From Motilimonas eburnea (GTDB lineage: Bacteria > Pseudomonadota > Gammaproteobacteria > Enterobacterales > CBDFNC01), in the NCBI RefSeq assembly GCF_021295345.1, contig NZ_JAIMJB010000014.1:62001-126000 (forward strand): DNA of 64,000 nt. The letters are read 5' to 3'. Position 1 is the stretch's first letter; every line of letters begins with the position of its first letter. This document shows positions 53,597 to 62,171 of this stretch, one piece after another. A model generated the notes under the pieces. It ran no database searches and was not told where the DNA came from. It worked only from the letters and a program-made list of their open reading frames with translations. The position numbers were made by a program, and so were the translations under genes.

Positions 53597-53671
53597 CTTA
53601 ACCTCCGCAGAACAATGAGTGACATCCTCCCTATGGTGAAAAGCATTCCTATCTAGTTATATTATAGCCAA

Positions 53672-54520
53672 TCAAGCCAGAATATGATGGCGTATTTTAG
53701 TCAATACTTGAGCTTCAATCTGACGAATTCGCTCACACGATACCTGGTATTTATCTGCTAATTCTTGCAGTGTTGCCTTTTCATCTCGAAGCCAACGAGA
53801 TTCAATAATGTCACGGCTGCGCTCATCCAATTGTGCCAATTTTTGCTGCATTTTTGCTAATCCCTGTTGTTGCTCATCTGCTACCAGTAAGGCTTGCTCC
53901 GGTGATATCTCAGCAGCAGCGAGTTGAGATTCAGCCATGCTCAGGTGAGACGTTCCTGCTTCTTCATCGTCACTGAGCTGCAACGAAACATCTTGCCCTG
54001 CAAGTCGCAACTCCATTTCTTTAACCTGGTGCTCGGGCACGTCGAGGGTTTGTGCTACTTGCTTAACTTCTTCATCGGTAAACCACTGCAACTGACGTTT
54101 AAACTTACGCAAATTAAAAAACAGTTTCTTTTGCGCCTTAGTGGTTACCGACTTGATAATGCGCCAGTTACGAAACACATATTCATGAATTTCCGCCTTG
54201 ATCCAATATACGGCAAATGACATCAAGCGCACTCCCATATCAGGATCAAAGCGTTTAACTGCTTTCATCAAGCCAACATTACCTTCTTGCACTAAATCGG
54301 CTTGTGGCAAACCATAACCCTGATAGCCTCGCGCGATCATCACGACAAAGCGTAAATTTGACATGATCAAGGCTTTCGCAGCCTCCAAATCTTGTTGCTC
54401 TTTCAGTTTTTTAGCTAATGCCGATTCTTGTTCGGCATTGAGTACAGGTAATGCATTAACCTGATTAATATAAGCTTGTAAGTCACCCATAGGGCAAACA
54501 TTGGCTAATTCATATTGCAT
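53672..54520 (-). CDS. RpoH-type (sigma-32-like) alternative sigma factor
   Basis: A 282-aa sigma-70-family protein. Region 2 (LRFVVMIARGYQGYGLPQAD; GNVGLMKAVKRFDPDMGVRL; SFAVYWIKAEIHEYVFRNWR) and the RpoH box QKKLFFNLRKFKRQL show it is of the heat-shock sigma type. Region 4 (KATLQELADKYQVSCERIRQ) completes it. The locus is not the usual ftsYEX-rpoH one, so this may be a second rpoH paralogue. A CCTAGG-centred site like the one upstream of marR lies about 42 bp before the start. Promoter specificity is not readable from sequence. Confidence 0.87.
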   Translation of the reverse strand: MQYELANVCPMGDLQAYINQVNALPVLNAEQESALAKKLKEQQDLEAAKALIMSNLRFVVMIARGYQGYGLPQADLVQEGNVGLMKAVKRFDPDMGVRLMSFAVYWIKAEIHEYVFRNWRIIKSVTTKAQKKLFFNLRKFKRQLQWFTDEEVKQVAQTLDVPEHQVKEMELRLAGQDVSLQLSDDEEAGTSHLSMAESQLAAAEISPEQALLVADEQQQGLAKMQQKLAQLDERSRDIIESRWLRDEKATLQELADKYQVSCERIRQIEAQVLTKIRHHILA

Positions 54521-54562
54521 TGCGTTGCTCCCCCAAAATACTGAGATACGACCACACAGGGT

Positions 54563-54578
54563 TTAACCTAGGTTGTCA
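54563..54578. promoter_or_regulatory. CCTAGG palindrome upstream of the sigma-factor gene
   Basis: TTAACCTAGGTTGTCA: the right half is identical to the perfect palindrome upstream of marR (55039-55054), the left half deviates by two or three bases. Position about 42 bp upstream of the sigma factor ATG suits repression. Confidence 0.65.
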
Positions 54579-54614
54579 AAAGTCATTTTTATTCAAAATT
54601 TTGTCGGTAATCCA

Positions 54615-55022
54615 TTACCACTCTTGTTGCAAAATTTGCCGCAATAACTTGGCTTTTTCCGTCCCAAGTTGACGCTCCAAAGCCGCTTCCACTTCACTGA
54701 TAACTTGTTGCTGCTGCTGTCGAACTAACTGCCCATCTTCGGTCACAATAATCACTTTGGCAGCCGCATTGTTTGGGTTTGGCACTAACTTAACCCACTG
54801 TCTTTCAACTAAAATCGCAACCGTTTTTTGGATTGCTTGACGACTCACTGAAAGCTGTTGTGCCAGTTCAGACAAGGTCAGCGTCTGTTCACTGGCGAGA
54901 TTGAAAATGGTCTGCTGCGCTGGCGTCATCGCACAACCACGGTCATGAGATAAACGACTGATTCGATCTTCAAGTCGCTGCTGTTGACGCTGCATCAAAT
55001 GACTGATCACTGTGTATTTCAT
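54615..55022 (-). CDS. MarR family transcriptional regulator
   Basis: A 135-aa winged-helix regulator. The HTH region includes FNLASEQTLTLSELAQQLSV and SRQAIQKTVAILVERQWVKL; the wing is PNAAAKVIIVTEDGQ-like (VPNPNNAAAKVIIVTEDGQL), and the helical termini give the dimer. ATG 55022 (MKYTVISH), preceded by GGGGGCG, is chosen; ATG 55043 lies inside the operator. Same strand as and upstream of the sigma-factor gene, with matched palindromes before both. Ligand unknown. Confidence 0.85.
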   Translation of the reverse strand: MKYTVISHLMQRQQQRLEDRISRLSHDRGCAMTPAQQTIFNLASEQTLTLSELAQQLSVSRQAIQKTVAILVERQWVKLVPNPNNAAAKVIIVTEDGQLVRQQQQQVISEVEAALERQLGTEKAKLLRQILQQEW

Positions 55023-55038
55023 TTTTCGCCCCCACAAA

Positions 55039-55054
55039 GACAACCTAGGTTGTC
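55039..55054. promoter_or_regulatory. Perfect palindrome GACAACCTAGGTTGTC upstream of marR
   Basis: A perfect 16-bp palindrome ending 17 bp before the marR ATG, in the expected position for an autoregulatory operator. Confidence 0.75.
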
Positions 55055-55071
55055 ATCAACAAAAATATAAT

Positions 55072-55102
55072 AACAAAAAGGCGCTTTTGCAAGCGCCTTT
55101 TA
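55072..55102 (-). terminator. Terminator after pldA
   Basis: A perfect 11-bp stem AAAAGGCGCTT / AAGCGCCTTTT with a 4-nt loop and flanking T-run on the minus strand. It separates pldA from the marR promoter. Confidence 0.88.
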
Positions 55103-55129
55103 CGATCTCGTGTGTTTAACATTACATGA

Positions 55130-55996
55130 TTAGAGCCAGTCGGTAAGGGCGATACCTATGCCAGCTGTTGTATTGTAGTGATTATATTCAATTAAATTAC
55201 TGCCGTAGCCGGTAAAGAATTGAACATATCCTTTCACTCGCTTGGTAAGTGGGAAGCTCCAACTGCCTTCTACCGCCCCTTCAGAAAACCCACTTTCTAA
55301 GTTATTGCGACTCATCAAAGCAAAGGTGTGATCACCCCACTTGTAAGCCGCTTGAATTTTGCCGTGGCCAAGGTAATCGGTAATATCGTGATTATCATCA
55401 TTTTCACGATCTTCTTGAATTCGGTACCAAGGCACAAACGCTAAGGCTAAGTTATCTTTCTCAAGGGCCACACCCGCAACAATGCGGTTCCAACTGCGCG
55501 ACAATTCCCCACCACGACCATTAGATTGATGATTAAAACCTAGCTGAGCCCATTGGATGTTCCAACCCGCCCCCAAATCATAATCTGGACGCCAAGCGAA
55601 AATAACTTCAGGCTCATAGTTGGTCTCGCGAAACGGTGATGACTCATCACTGTTATAGGCTTGCCAATGTGAGACTTGGCTGTAAGCAACTAGCACCGAT
55701 GGCACACTTTTCGATTCCGATACCCAAACCGGGATCTTCAAACTGAGTTGAAATTTAATTTCGGTATCTTGCAAATCACCGTACTTGTCGTAGATGCCTT
55801 CTGGTAAATTACTGTTGTAATTAGCTAACAAGATGTAGTTGGGCTTGTGAGGAGTAATCACAAACGGATTTTCAAAGGTTTCAAGCTCATCTTGCAGCCG
55901 CTCTTCCAGTGCCGGCTCTGGCTCAACGTCCGCTGTCTCATTAGCCATTAGCTGGCTAGAAGACAGGATTAATGCAGTCAAAAGCAGTGGTTTCAT
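55130..55996 (-). CDS. pldA: Outer membrane phospholipase A
   Basis: A 288-aa beta-barrel enzyme (OMPLA) that hydrolyses phospholipids in the outer leaflet when membrane asymmetry is lost. The signal peptide ends LMANE (about residue 20). The catalytic His and Ser lie in FNHQSNGRGG and the Asn in LSRSWNRIVAG. The C terminus ends in an aromatic/hydrophobic pattern (GIGIALTDWL), suitable for BAM recognition. ATG 55996, 6 nt after AAGGA, is preferred to GTG 55999. Confidence 0.92.
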   Translation of the reverse strand: MKPLLLTALILSSSQLMANETADVEPEPALEERLQDELETFENPFVITPHKPNYILLANYNSNLPEGIYDKYGDLQDTEIKFQLSLKIPVWVSESKSVPSVLVAYSQVSHWQAYNSDESSPFRETNYEPEVIFAWRPDYDLGAGWNIQWAQLGFNHQSNGRGGELSRSWNRIVAGVALEKDNLALAFVPWYRIQEDRENDDNHDITDYLGHGKIQAAYKWGDHTFALMSRNNLESGFSEGAVEGSWSFPLTKRVKGYVQFFTGYGSNLIEYNHYNTTAGIGIALTDWL

Positions 55997-56142
55997 CACT
56001 CATCCTTGTAAAATGGGGTCTTGAACATCCATTTAATCAAGGAGATAAAATAAACACAAATGTTTTATATACCCAATCCACCTGGAAATGCTTGTTTTCA
56101 GTAAGCGTTTACAGGCGATAGGCATGGATTAGGCAGAGGGTA

Positions 56143-56814
56143 TTATCGCTGGGAAAACGCGTCATCCCAATCGGTTTCACCAATCAGCCAAGATAAACAC
56201 GCACAGCGCTCTTTTAAGATAGCGTGATTAAAACTGGCGGGCATGCGGCGCGGCGCATGTCGACAAGCATCCTCTAAGCGGACATACTTATCGGCTTGGT
56301 CGAGTATGTTAACGGGCCCAACGGGTTGAGAGCCTGCCACTAATTCTTCATGGTTTTGCCATTGGATCAATTGAGACAGTGCGATCATATCAGCTAACTG
56401 TGTTGGTTCATCTAATTCACTAATGTAGCCGATTGCCCACAACAGCACCTTGATCGACTCATAACGCCACAGACAAGCTTGTCGCTCCTTATCGGATAGC
56501 TGATTATTGGCCACTAAGGCTTGTTCTTGCAGGGTAAAAGCTTGATTAGGTCCCACTCGTAAGTAAAGGGAGTTAATCACCGCAGGGGGAAGCTCTTCAG
56601 CATGGGCGGTAACTAACATTAAGCTCTGGATCCGCGATACTATTTCTTCAACACTGCGCATCGCGCAGCGACAGGCGTCTGGTAAAGGCGGGAGAGCAGG
56701 GTTGACCTCCATACCGAGTTGCTGAATGTATTGCTCTGACGCAATTTTGCGAATTTGATTCGGCGCCGTCACTTGGGGTTTTGTTGTCATCCAGTTTTTG
56801 ATTAGTCCTAACAC
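56143..56814 (-). CDS. DUF4272 domain protein
   Basis: A 223-aa cytoplasmic protein of the DUF4272 family: RSVEEIVSRIQSLMLVTAHA, LSDKERQACLWRYESIKVLL, WAIGYISELDEPTQLADM and the C-terminal ILKERCACLSWLIGETDWDD. No known function. The N-terminal 25 residues (GLIKNWMTTKPQ) are amphipathic rather than a signal peptide. Confidence 0.8.
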   Translation of the reverse strand: MLGLIKNWMTTKPQVTAPNQIRKIASEQYIQQLGMEVNPALPPLPDACRCAMRSVEEIVSRIQSLMLVTAHAEELPPAVINSLYLRVGPNQAFTLQEQALVANNQLSDKERQACLWRYESIKVLLWAIGYISELDEPTQLADMIALSQLIQWQNHEELVAGSQPVGPVNILDQADKYVRLEDACRHAPRRMPASFNHAILKERCACLSWLIGETDWDDAFSQR

Positions 56815-56953
56815 TCTTAGTCTCCTAATATTACATCGAGTGGGTATTCCCTTGGTGTCTTTGCATTAACACCAAAAAGAATAAAAGGGGTGATAGCGTC
56901 GGATGACCCATTTAAAAAAGTGACTATCACATCTAATTTTTCATATTTTATAT

Positions 56954-57100
56954 GGGCCTGTTGACCTTTAGTGGTTAATTTTTGTTCGAGACAAAAGCGT
57001 TTTGAGCAAGACGAGCGGTGTGTAGCTTAGCATTCTAAGTAAATACCGCTCAACGACGCGCAAATCGCTGCAAAAACAATCTCCAAAGGTCAACAGGCCC
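56954..57100. repeat. MITE-like element, GGGCCTG family (short form)
   Basis: 147 bp bounded by GGGCCTGTTGACCTTT and its complement. Internally it matches the outer parts of the 40528-40803 copy closely, but lacks about 130 bp of the middle. The rest of the 56.8-57.3 kb gap is AT-rich with a near-palindrome TTTACCCTAGGTAAA at 57218-57232. Confidence 0.85.
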
Positions 57101-57310
57101 TGATCTAATTTTTATAGGTTAAGTTGTAACAAAATCCCTTCACTACACCTATGATCAACTTCATAATGCACGATGTAGATCCCTAAAAGAATGCCTTCTT
57201 TGCTAGTGAGATCAAAGTTTACCCTAGGTAAAGAGGACCAATAACAATCAACAAAAGCCTCAGCCTAAAGGCTGATAAATGACGACATATCAACTTAATC
57301 AGGAGTCAAA

Positions 57311-57664
57311 ATGACCAAACTAGGTAAGCTTTTATTGCTTTTAGGTCTAGTGATAAGCACACAAAGCGTCGCAAATACAGTTTGTGATAGCTTGGCACAA
57401 TGCCAACAAGTCATTCAACAAAACCTCTACCAACATTGGAAGGCCAGGTACAACTACCCAGGTGCAACGGTGGTGTTAATGGTCAGAAACGATTTGCAAG
57501 GTAACATTGACGTGGCCATTGAAAAAAGCAGCGGTTTTGACCCATTTGATCAATCGGCAGTCGATGCAATAACGCAAAGCTTAAAGCAATTAGCCCCCCG
57601 CAACCTAAGTGAGGAGGACATGGCCAAGTTGAAAGTGTTTAAACTCAATCTCAGCGCAGAATAA
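57311..57664 (+). CDS. Small secreted TonB/TolA C-terminal-like protein
   Basis: A 117-aa protein with a signal peptide ending SVANT (about residue 22) and one compact domain resembling the TonB or TolA C-terminal fold (NLYQHWKARYNYPGATVVLM; GNIDVAIEKSSGFDPFDQSA; VDAITQSLKQLAP). It has no TM anchor or Pro-rich linker, so it cannot transduce energy like TonB. Periplasmic, role unknown. AGGAG lies 7 nt before the ATG; a strong terminator follows. Confidence 0.75.
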   Translation: MTKLGKLLLLLGLVISTQSVANTVCDSLAQCQQVIQQNLYQHWKARYNYPGATVVLMVRNDLQGNIDVAIEKSSGFDPFDQSAVDAITQSLKQLAPRNLSEEDMAKLKVFKLNLSAE

Positions 57665-57714
57665 AAGCCATCCGGTGTGAGGATAAGCACTTCAGCAAAA
57701 GCAAACGCCGGGTA

Positions 57715-57747
57715 CAAAAAAGGGAGCTTAAATAAGCTCCCTTTTTT
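57715..57747. terminator. Strong bidirectional terminator
   Basis: A perfect 15-bp stem AAAAAAGGGAGCTTA / TAAGCTCCCTTTTTT with a 2-nt centre, after the TonB-like gene. Confidence 0.9.
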
Positions 57748-58006
57748 ATTAGCTAATGCATAAGCGTTTGCTAACTTGTCTTACTAGAGCTCAAAAGAGC
57801 TCCATCTACACCCGCAAATATTTCAAAAATTTCAGAGGAAACAAATTATTTCCTAAACTGTGAGTTTAGATTAGCAGACACGAATAAAATTCGTCCACGG
57901 CTTTATGCTGCAATTACGTTAAGTCAACAATCCACCCCGTCAATTTCGACAAAATTTATTAAATCAACTTTACAATCAACACCTTAAAACACACAGACTC
58001 GAAACA

Positions 58007-58086
58007 TGATACCGCTAACAAACTGCCATAAATTCACTAAAAAGCAAGATCAATAATGCCGTTAAATCAACTGATAGCGCTAACAA
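58007..58086. promoter_or_regulatory. Two LacI-type operator-like sites upstream of recG
   Basis: TGATACCGCTAACA (58007-58020) and TGATAGCGCTAACA (58072-58085), both followed by A, are near-palindromes centred on CG, the layout of many LacI/GalR-family sites. They are 65 bp apart in the 400-bp AT-rich gap before recG. The gap contains no evident gene. Confidence 0.4.
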
Positions 58087-58161
58087 CACGCTTTTTAATG
58101 ATAATGAGTACCGAGTTCTTGTATCATCTGGTTATATTTACAGTATTGGAAGGTTAGCCCT

Positions 58162-60234
58162 GTGAATCTTGAAAAATTACCGCTGACAACTCTGAAGGGG
58201 GTCGGAAGCAAACTCAATGAGAAGCTCACTAAGTTAGGCCTAACTAACGTACAAGATTTATTGTTTCATTTGCCTCTACGCTATGAAGATCGTACCCATA
58301 TTTACGCCATCCAAGACATGTTACCTGGGCTGCATGGGGCCATTCTTGGCGAGATAAAAAGCAGCCAAGTCAGCTTTGGCAAACGTCGCACATTAACCTG
58401 TAAAATCAGTGACGGCACGGGCAGCGTTACCTTACGTTTTTTTCATTTCAATGCCGGCCAAAAAAATGCACTCTCAACGGGCAAATGGCTCCGTTGCTTT
58501 GGTGAATTTCGCCGCGGCAAATTTGGCTATGAAATCACCCATCCTGAATACCAAGTACTCGACAGCCCAGATCAAGTAGAGTGTGAGTCAACGCTTACCC
58601 CTGTCTACCCCACTACCGAAGGGTTAAAACAAAATACGTTTCGCAATTTAACTCAACAAGCGGTGGAGCTACTAAGTCAACATGGCATCGCTGAAGTCTT
58701 ACCACAGCCATTAAACCATTACGTCATCTCATTGCAGCAGGCGTTAATTTATTTACATCAGCCCCCCGTAGATGCCGAACAGAGCCTTCTTGATATGGGC
58801 GCTCACCCCGCTCAGCAGCGCTTAATTGTAGAAGAATTATTAGCCCACAATCTGAGTTTGCTGCAGCTAAGGCAAAAATCCCATCAGCATCAAGCTGCGG
58901 CTATTAAAGTGGCCGGCCCTATGGTGCAACAGCTATTAAGTGAGCTGCCCTTTACCCCGACCCAAGCGCAGCAGCGGGTGGTTAACGAAATTAGCAACGA
59001 TTTAGCCCAAGCTGTCCCTATGATGCGCCTAGTTCAAGGCGATGTTGGCTCAGGCAAAACCTTAGTTGCCGCCCTTGCCGCACTGCAAGTGATTGAATCT
59101 GGTTATCAGGTCGCCCTGATGGCGCCCACCGAACTACTGGCAGAGCAACATGCGCGGGTGTTTAGCCAATGGCTTGAGCCACTGGGCATCAAGGTCGGCT
59201 GGCTGGCGGGCAAGGTCAAAGGCAAGCAACGTGAAGCCCAGCTCAGTAGTTTTGCCAGTGGCGAGTGTCAAATGATAGTGGGCACTCACGCCTTGTTTCA
59301 GGACGAAGTCACTTTTTTCAATCTGGCCTTGATGATTGTCGATGAGCAACACAGATTTGGCGTACATCAACGCCTGGCCCTGCGTGAAAAAGGCACCTTT
59401 GGCCCTTATGCGCCGCATCAGCTGATCATGACAGCGACCCCGATACCGCGTACCTTGGCCATGACGGCTTATGCCGATTTGGATACCTCTATCATAGATG
59501 AACTGCCACCGGGGCGAACGCCCGTTTCCACCGTGGCCATTCCCGATACCCGCCGTGAGCAGGTGATCGAACGTGTGCGCCAAGCTTGTCATCATGAGCA
59601 ACGCCAAGCTTATTGGGTATGTACCCTGATTGAAGAATCCGAAGCCCTGCAATGCCAAGCGGCCGAAGTCACCGCCGATGAGCTGCAAACTCGACTCCCC
59701 GAATTACGCATTGGTCTAGTTCATGGCCGAATGAAGCCGGCTGAAAAGCAATATGTGATGGATCATTTTAAGGCTGGCGAATTAGATTTATTGGTGGCCA
59801 CCACGGTCATCGAAGTTGGCGTCGATGTGCCTAATGCCAGTTTAATGATCATCGAAAACCCAGAGCGTCTTGGCTTAGCTCAGCTGCATCAGCTACGTGG
59901 CCGAGTTGGTCGAGGCGCGACCGCCAGCCATTGTGTATTGCTCTATCATAATCCGCTCTCGGTGACGGCAAGCAAGCGTTTAGGCGTATTACGCGAGTCC
60001 ACCGACGGCTTTTATATTGCGCAAAAGGACTTGGAGATCCGCGGGCCGGGCGAGTTACTGGGTAGCAAGCAAACCGGTCTGGCCGATTTACGCATAGCTA
60101 ATTTAGGCCGCGATCAGGGTTTGATCCCGCAAGTCCAGCAACTGGCTCGCCACATTATGGCGCAATATCCTGAATCAGCCCCCGCCATCGTATCGCGCTG
60201 GCTCGGGCAAAAAGAAATCTATGCGCAGGCCTAG
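58162..60234 (+). CDS. recG: ATP-dependent DNA helicase RecG
   Basis: A 690-aa branch-migration helicase that remodels stalled forks. The wedge/OB domain (about 60-160) precedes SF2 motifs: Walker A GDVGSGKTLVAAL (about 293-305), DEQH box IVDEQHRFGVHQRL, motif III MTATPIPRTLAMTAYADLD and motifs V/VI (TTVIEVGVDVPNAS; QLRGRVGRG). Length is close to E. coli RecG (693 aa). Starts with GTG after GGAAGG. In the usual order it directly follows trmH; here 5.3 kb of other genes intervene. Confidence 0.95.
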   Translation: MNLEKLPLTTLKGVGSKLNEKLTKLGLTNVQDLLFHLPLRYEDRTHIYAIQDMLPGLHGAILGEIKSSQVSFGKRRTLTCKISDGTGSVTLRFFHFNAGQKNALSTGKWLRCFGEFRRGKFGYEITHPEYQVLDSPDQVECESTLTPVYPTTEGLKQNTFRNLTQQAVELLSQHGIAEVLPQPLNHYVISLQQALIYLHQPPVDAEQSLLDMGAHPAQQRLIVEELLAHNLSLLQLRQKSHQHQAAAIKVAGPMVQQLLSELPFTPTQAQQRVVNEISNDLAQAVPMMRLVQGDVGSGKTLVAALAALQVIESGYQVALMAPTELLAEQHARVFSQWLEPLGIKVGWLAGKVKGKQREAQLSSFASGECQMIVGTHALFQDEVTFFNLALMIVDEQHRFGVHQRLALREKGTFGPYAPHQLIMTATPIPRTLAMTAYADLDTSIIDELPPGRTPVSTVAIPDTRREQVIERVRQACHHEQRQAYWVCTLIEESEALQCQAAEVTADELQTRLPELRIGLVHGRMKPAEKQYVMDHFKAGELDLLVATTVIEVGVDVPNASLMIIENPERLGLAQLHQLRGRVGRGATASHCVLLYHNPLSVTASKRLGVLRESTDGFYIAQKDLEIRGPGELLGSKQTGLADLRIANLGRDQGLIPQVQQLARHIMAQYPESAPAIVSRWLGQKEIYAQA

Positions 60235-60334
60235 CAAAATTGTTAGCTAGCCCTCAGCCTAGTGGCTAGGTTCACGACAACATAATGTAAACAAAGTATA
60301 TTTGACGAATACCAGATAACGCAGGGGAATGATA

Positions 60335-62017
60335 ATGAGTCCAACAGGTCGATTAGTAGTACGCTTAGGCGGCGCTTTGCTACTGACTGTTTTTGCGATC
60401 ATTAGCCTCATTGTCTTGCTATTTGATGCCAATGATTACCGTGACGACATTAAACAATGGGTCAAAACCGAGCTGGGCTATGAACTCACCATCCAAAATA
60501 TAGTGTGGAATGCCACCGAGCCCACCTTACTCACGGTTGAACAGCTCAAGCTCAGTTTGCCAAACCAACCCCAGACTTTAGTGTCGATACCCAAGGCTTG
60601 GCTGACGATCAGCACCAACGGCTTGTGGCAACGTGATATCACCATTGACAAACTGATCATAGAGCACCCCGAATTTTATATTAGCGACGCCTCATTCCCA
60701 CCACCGCAGGGCGCCAGCCAAGCAAGCTCTCCAACTAACACGTCCAGTGAGCCTATGGCGATAAAATCCCTCACCATAGACCAGCTCAGCATTAATCACT
60801 TAAACGCTGAGCTGGCGGTGAGTTCACTGCCCCCCATCAAGGTCATGGATTTTACTCTCGACTTACATCATTTAAAGGTGATCCAGCAACGCCAGCTACT
60901 TGCCGAAGACACCGAACTCGATCTTGAATTGGCTTTAGCCAGCCTGGCAGTTCGTGATTTTGAAATTAAAGATGTGTTTGTTGCCGCTTCATTGCGTCAG
61001 CAGCAACTGGATGTGGCCAAATTAAGTGGCCAATATCGCAACGGCAAGCTGCGCAGCACCTTAGGCTTAAATATCGTCCCCCCCATTTCAATGCAGGTTG
61101 ACGAGCTTTCCTTATCGGATCTGAATATTGAATATAACCAAGCCTTACTCGACAACTTTGCGGCCATCAATCCCACCGAGACAACACCTGCTTCGGCCGA
61201 TGACACTCAATCCAGCCCGCTGCAAAACCTCAAGATAAAAACCATCTTGGTCGATGATGTCAGCTTTACCAGTTATGAGCCCGATTTGCCCCTCACCTTT
61301 AACAAGCTAGATATCGAGTTAAAAAATGTGCCCTTATTAAGTGCAGGACATTGGCTTGACTTAAGCCAAGTCGAACAGCTTGATAGCTTATTTAATTTAA
61401 CCGCGCGCGAACTCTATTATGCGGGGACGAGCATCAGTGACTTAGTGATTAAAAGCCGAGTACAGGGAGCGAAATGGGACTTTTACCAGGTCAAAGGCAA
61501 CAGCTTTAATGGCCATTTTTCTGCGCTATTTGATTTGAGTTTGCAGCGCTATCCCGATATCCATATCACCCACTTTACCGCGCGTGATCTTGATATCGGT
61601 ATTCAACCCCAATGGCTAGCTTCGAGCGAAGCAAACGACACTGAGCCTAAGTTATTGCCCATTAATGATTTAACCTTAGATAAACTGGATTTGTACAACC
61701 TGAACTTGCTGTCTTACGCTGATACCTTGCCCTTGTCGGTGCGCGGCGTTAGCCTGCATTTAACCCAAGCCCAGTTGGTAAAAGGCCGTAGCCCTTTGAG
61801 TGTGCCGCCGGCCTGGTCGCAAGGGGCGGAATTGGAATTAACCATCAATGAAACCCTCTATCAGGGCATGAAGGCTGACAGACTAAAGATAAAAGGAAGG
61901 CTGAATGAAGACTTTCTCAATCCAGCGACCTTACAGCGGCTGGTTCCTACTACGCCCGTGATTGTTGAAGGGGTGACTATAGAACAGCCTGAGGCAAGTG
62001 TGATCCGGTTGGATTAG
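60335..62017 (+). CDS. AsmA/DUF748-like envelope protein
   Basis: A 560-aa protein with one N-terminal TM helix (about residues 8-32, VVRLGGALLLTVFAIISLIV) followed by AsmA-type repeats of beta-strands (LTIQNIVWNATEPTLLTVEQ; WLTISTNGLWQRDITIDKLI; ITHFTARDLDIGIQPQWL). AsmA-like proteins span the periplasm and are implicated in lipid transport and envelope assembly. ATG 60335, 6 nt after GGGGA, is preferred over 60329, which is too close to it. Confidence 0.8.
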   Translation: MSPTGRLVVRLGGALLLTVFAIISLIVLLFDANDYRDDIKQWVKTELGYELTIQNIVWNATEPTLLTVEQLKLSLPNQPQTLVSIPKAWLTISTNGLWQRDITIDKLIIEHPEFYISDASFPPPQGASQASSPTNTSSEPMAIKSLTIDQLSINHLNAELAVSSLPPIKVMDFTLDLHHLKVIQQRQLLAEDTELDLELALASLAVRDFEIKDVFVAASLRQQQLDVAKLSGQYRNGKLRSTLGLNIVPPISMQVDELSLSDLNIEYNQALLDNFAAINPTETTPASADDTQSSPLQNLKIKTILVDDVSFTSYEPDLPLTFNKLDIELKNVPLLSAGHWLDLSQVEQLDSLFNLTARELYYAGTSISDLVIKSRVQGAKWDFYQVKGNSFNGHFSALFDLSLQRYPDIHITHFTARDLDIGIQPQWLASSEANDTEPKLLPINDLTLDKLDLYNLNLLSYADTLPLSVRGVSLHLTQAQLVKGRSPLSVPPAWSQGAELELTINETLYQGMKADRLKIKGRLNEDFLNPATLQRLVPTTPVIVEGVTIEQPEASVIRLD

Positions 62018-62052
62018 TTTTGAATGCCCATTGCACCCTTATGGAACTGTCA

Positions 62053-62115
62053 TTCTGTGGGCGCTCTGTTCTGTTCTGTTCTGTTCTGTGGGAGCTGCAG
62101 TCATGCAGCGATATA
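62053..62115 (+). repeat. REP hairpin with upstream TTCTG pentamers
   Basis: TTCTGTGGGCGC (a head fragment), then four or five tandem TTCTG units, then the complete REP CTGTGGGAGCTGCAGTCATG followed by CAGCGATA, with stem GCTGCA/TGCAGC. Same family as the copies at 40925 and 52913. Confidence 0.75.
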
Positions 62116-62171
62116 TTCACAGATAAACTCAAAGACCTATCGCCCCATGATTGGCGCTGCCAAAAATCAGT

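Noticed and set aside
57218-57232. TTTACCCTAGGTAAA near the TonB-like gene as a MarR site
   Set aside because: It shares only the CTAGG core; the arms differ from GACAAC/GTTGTC. Noted as a near-palindrome only.
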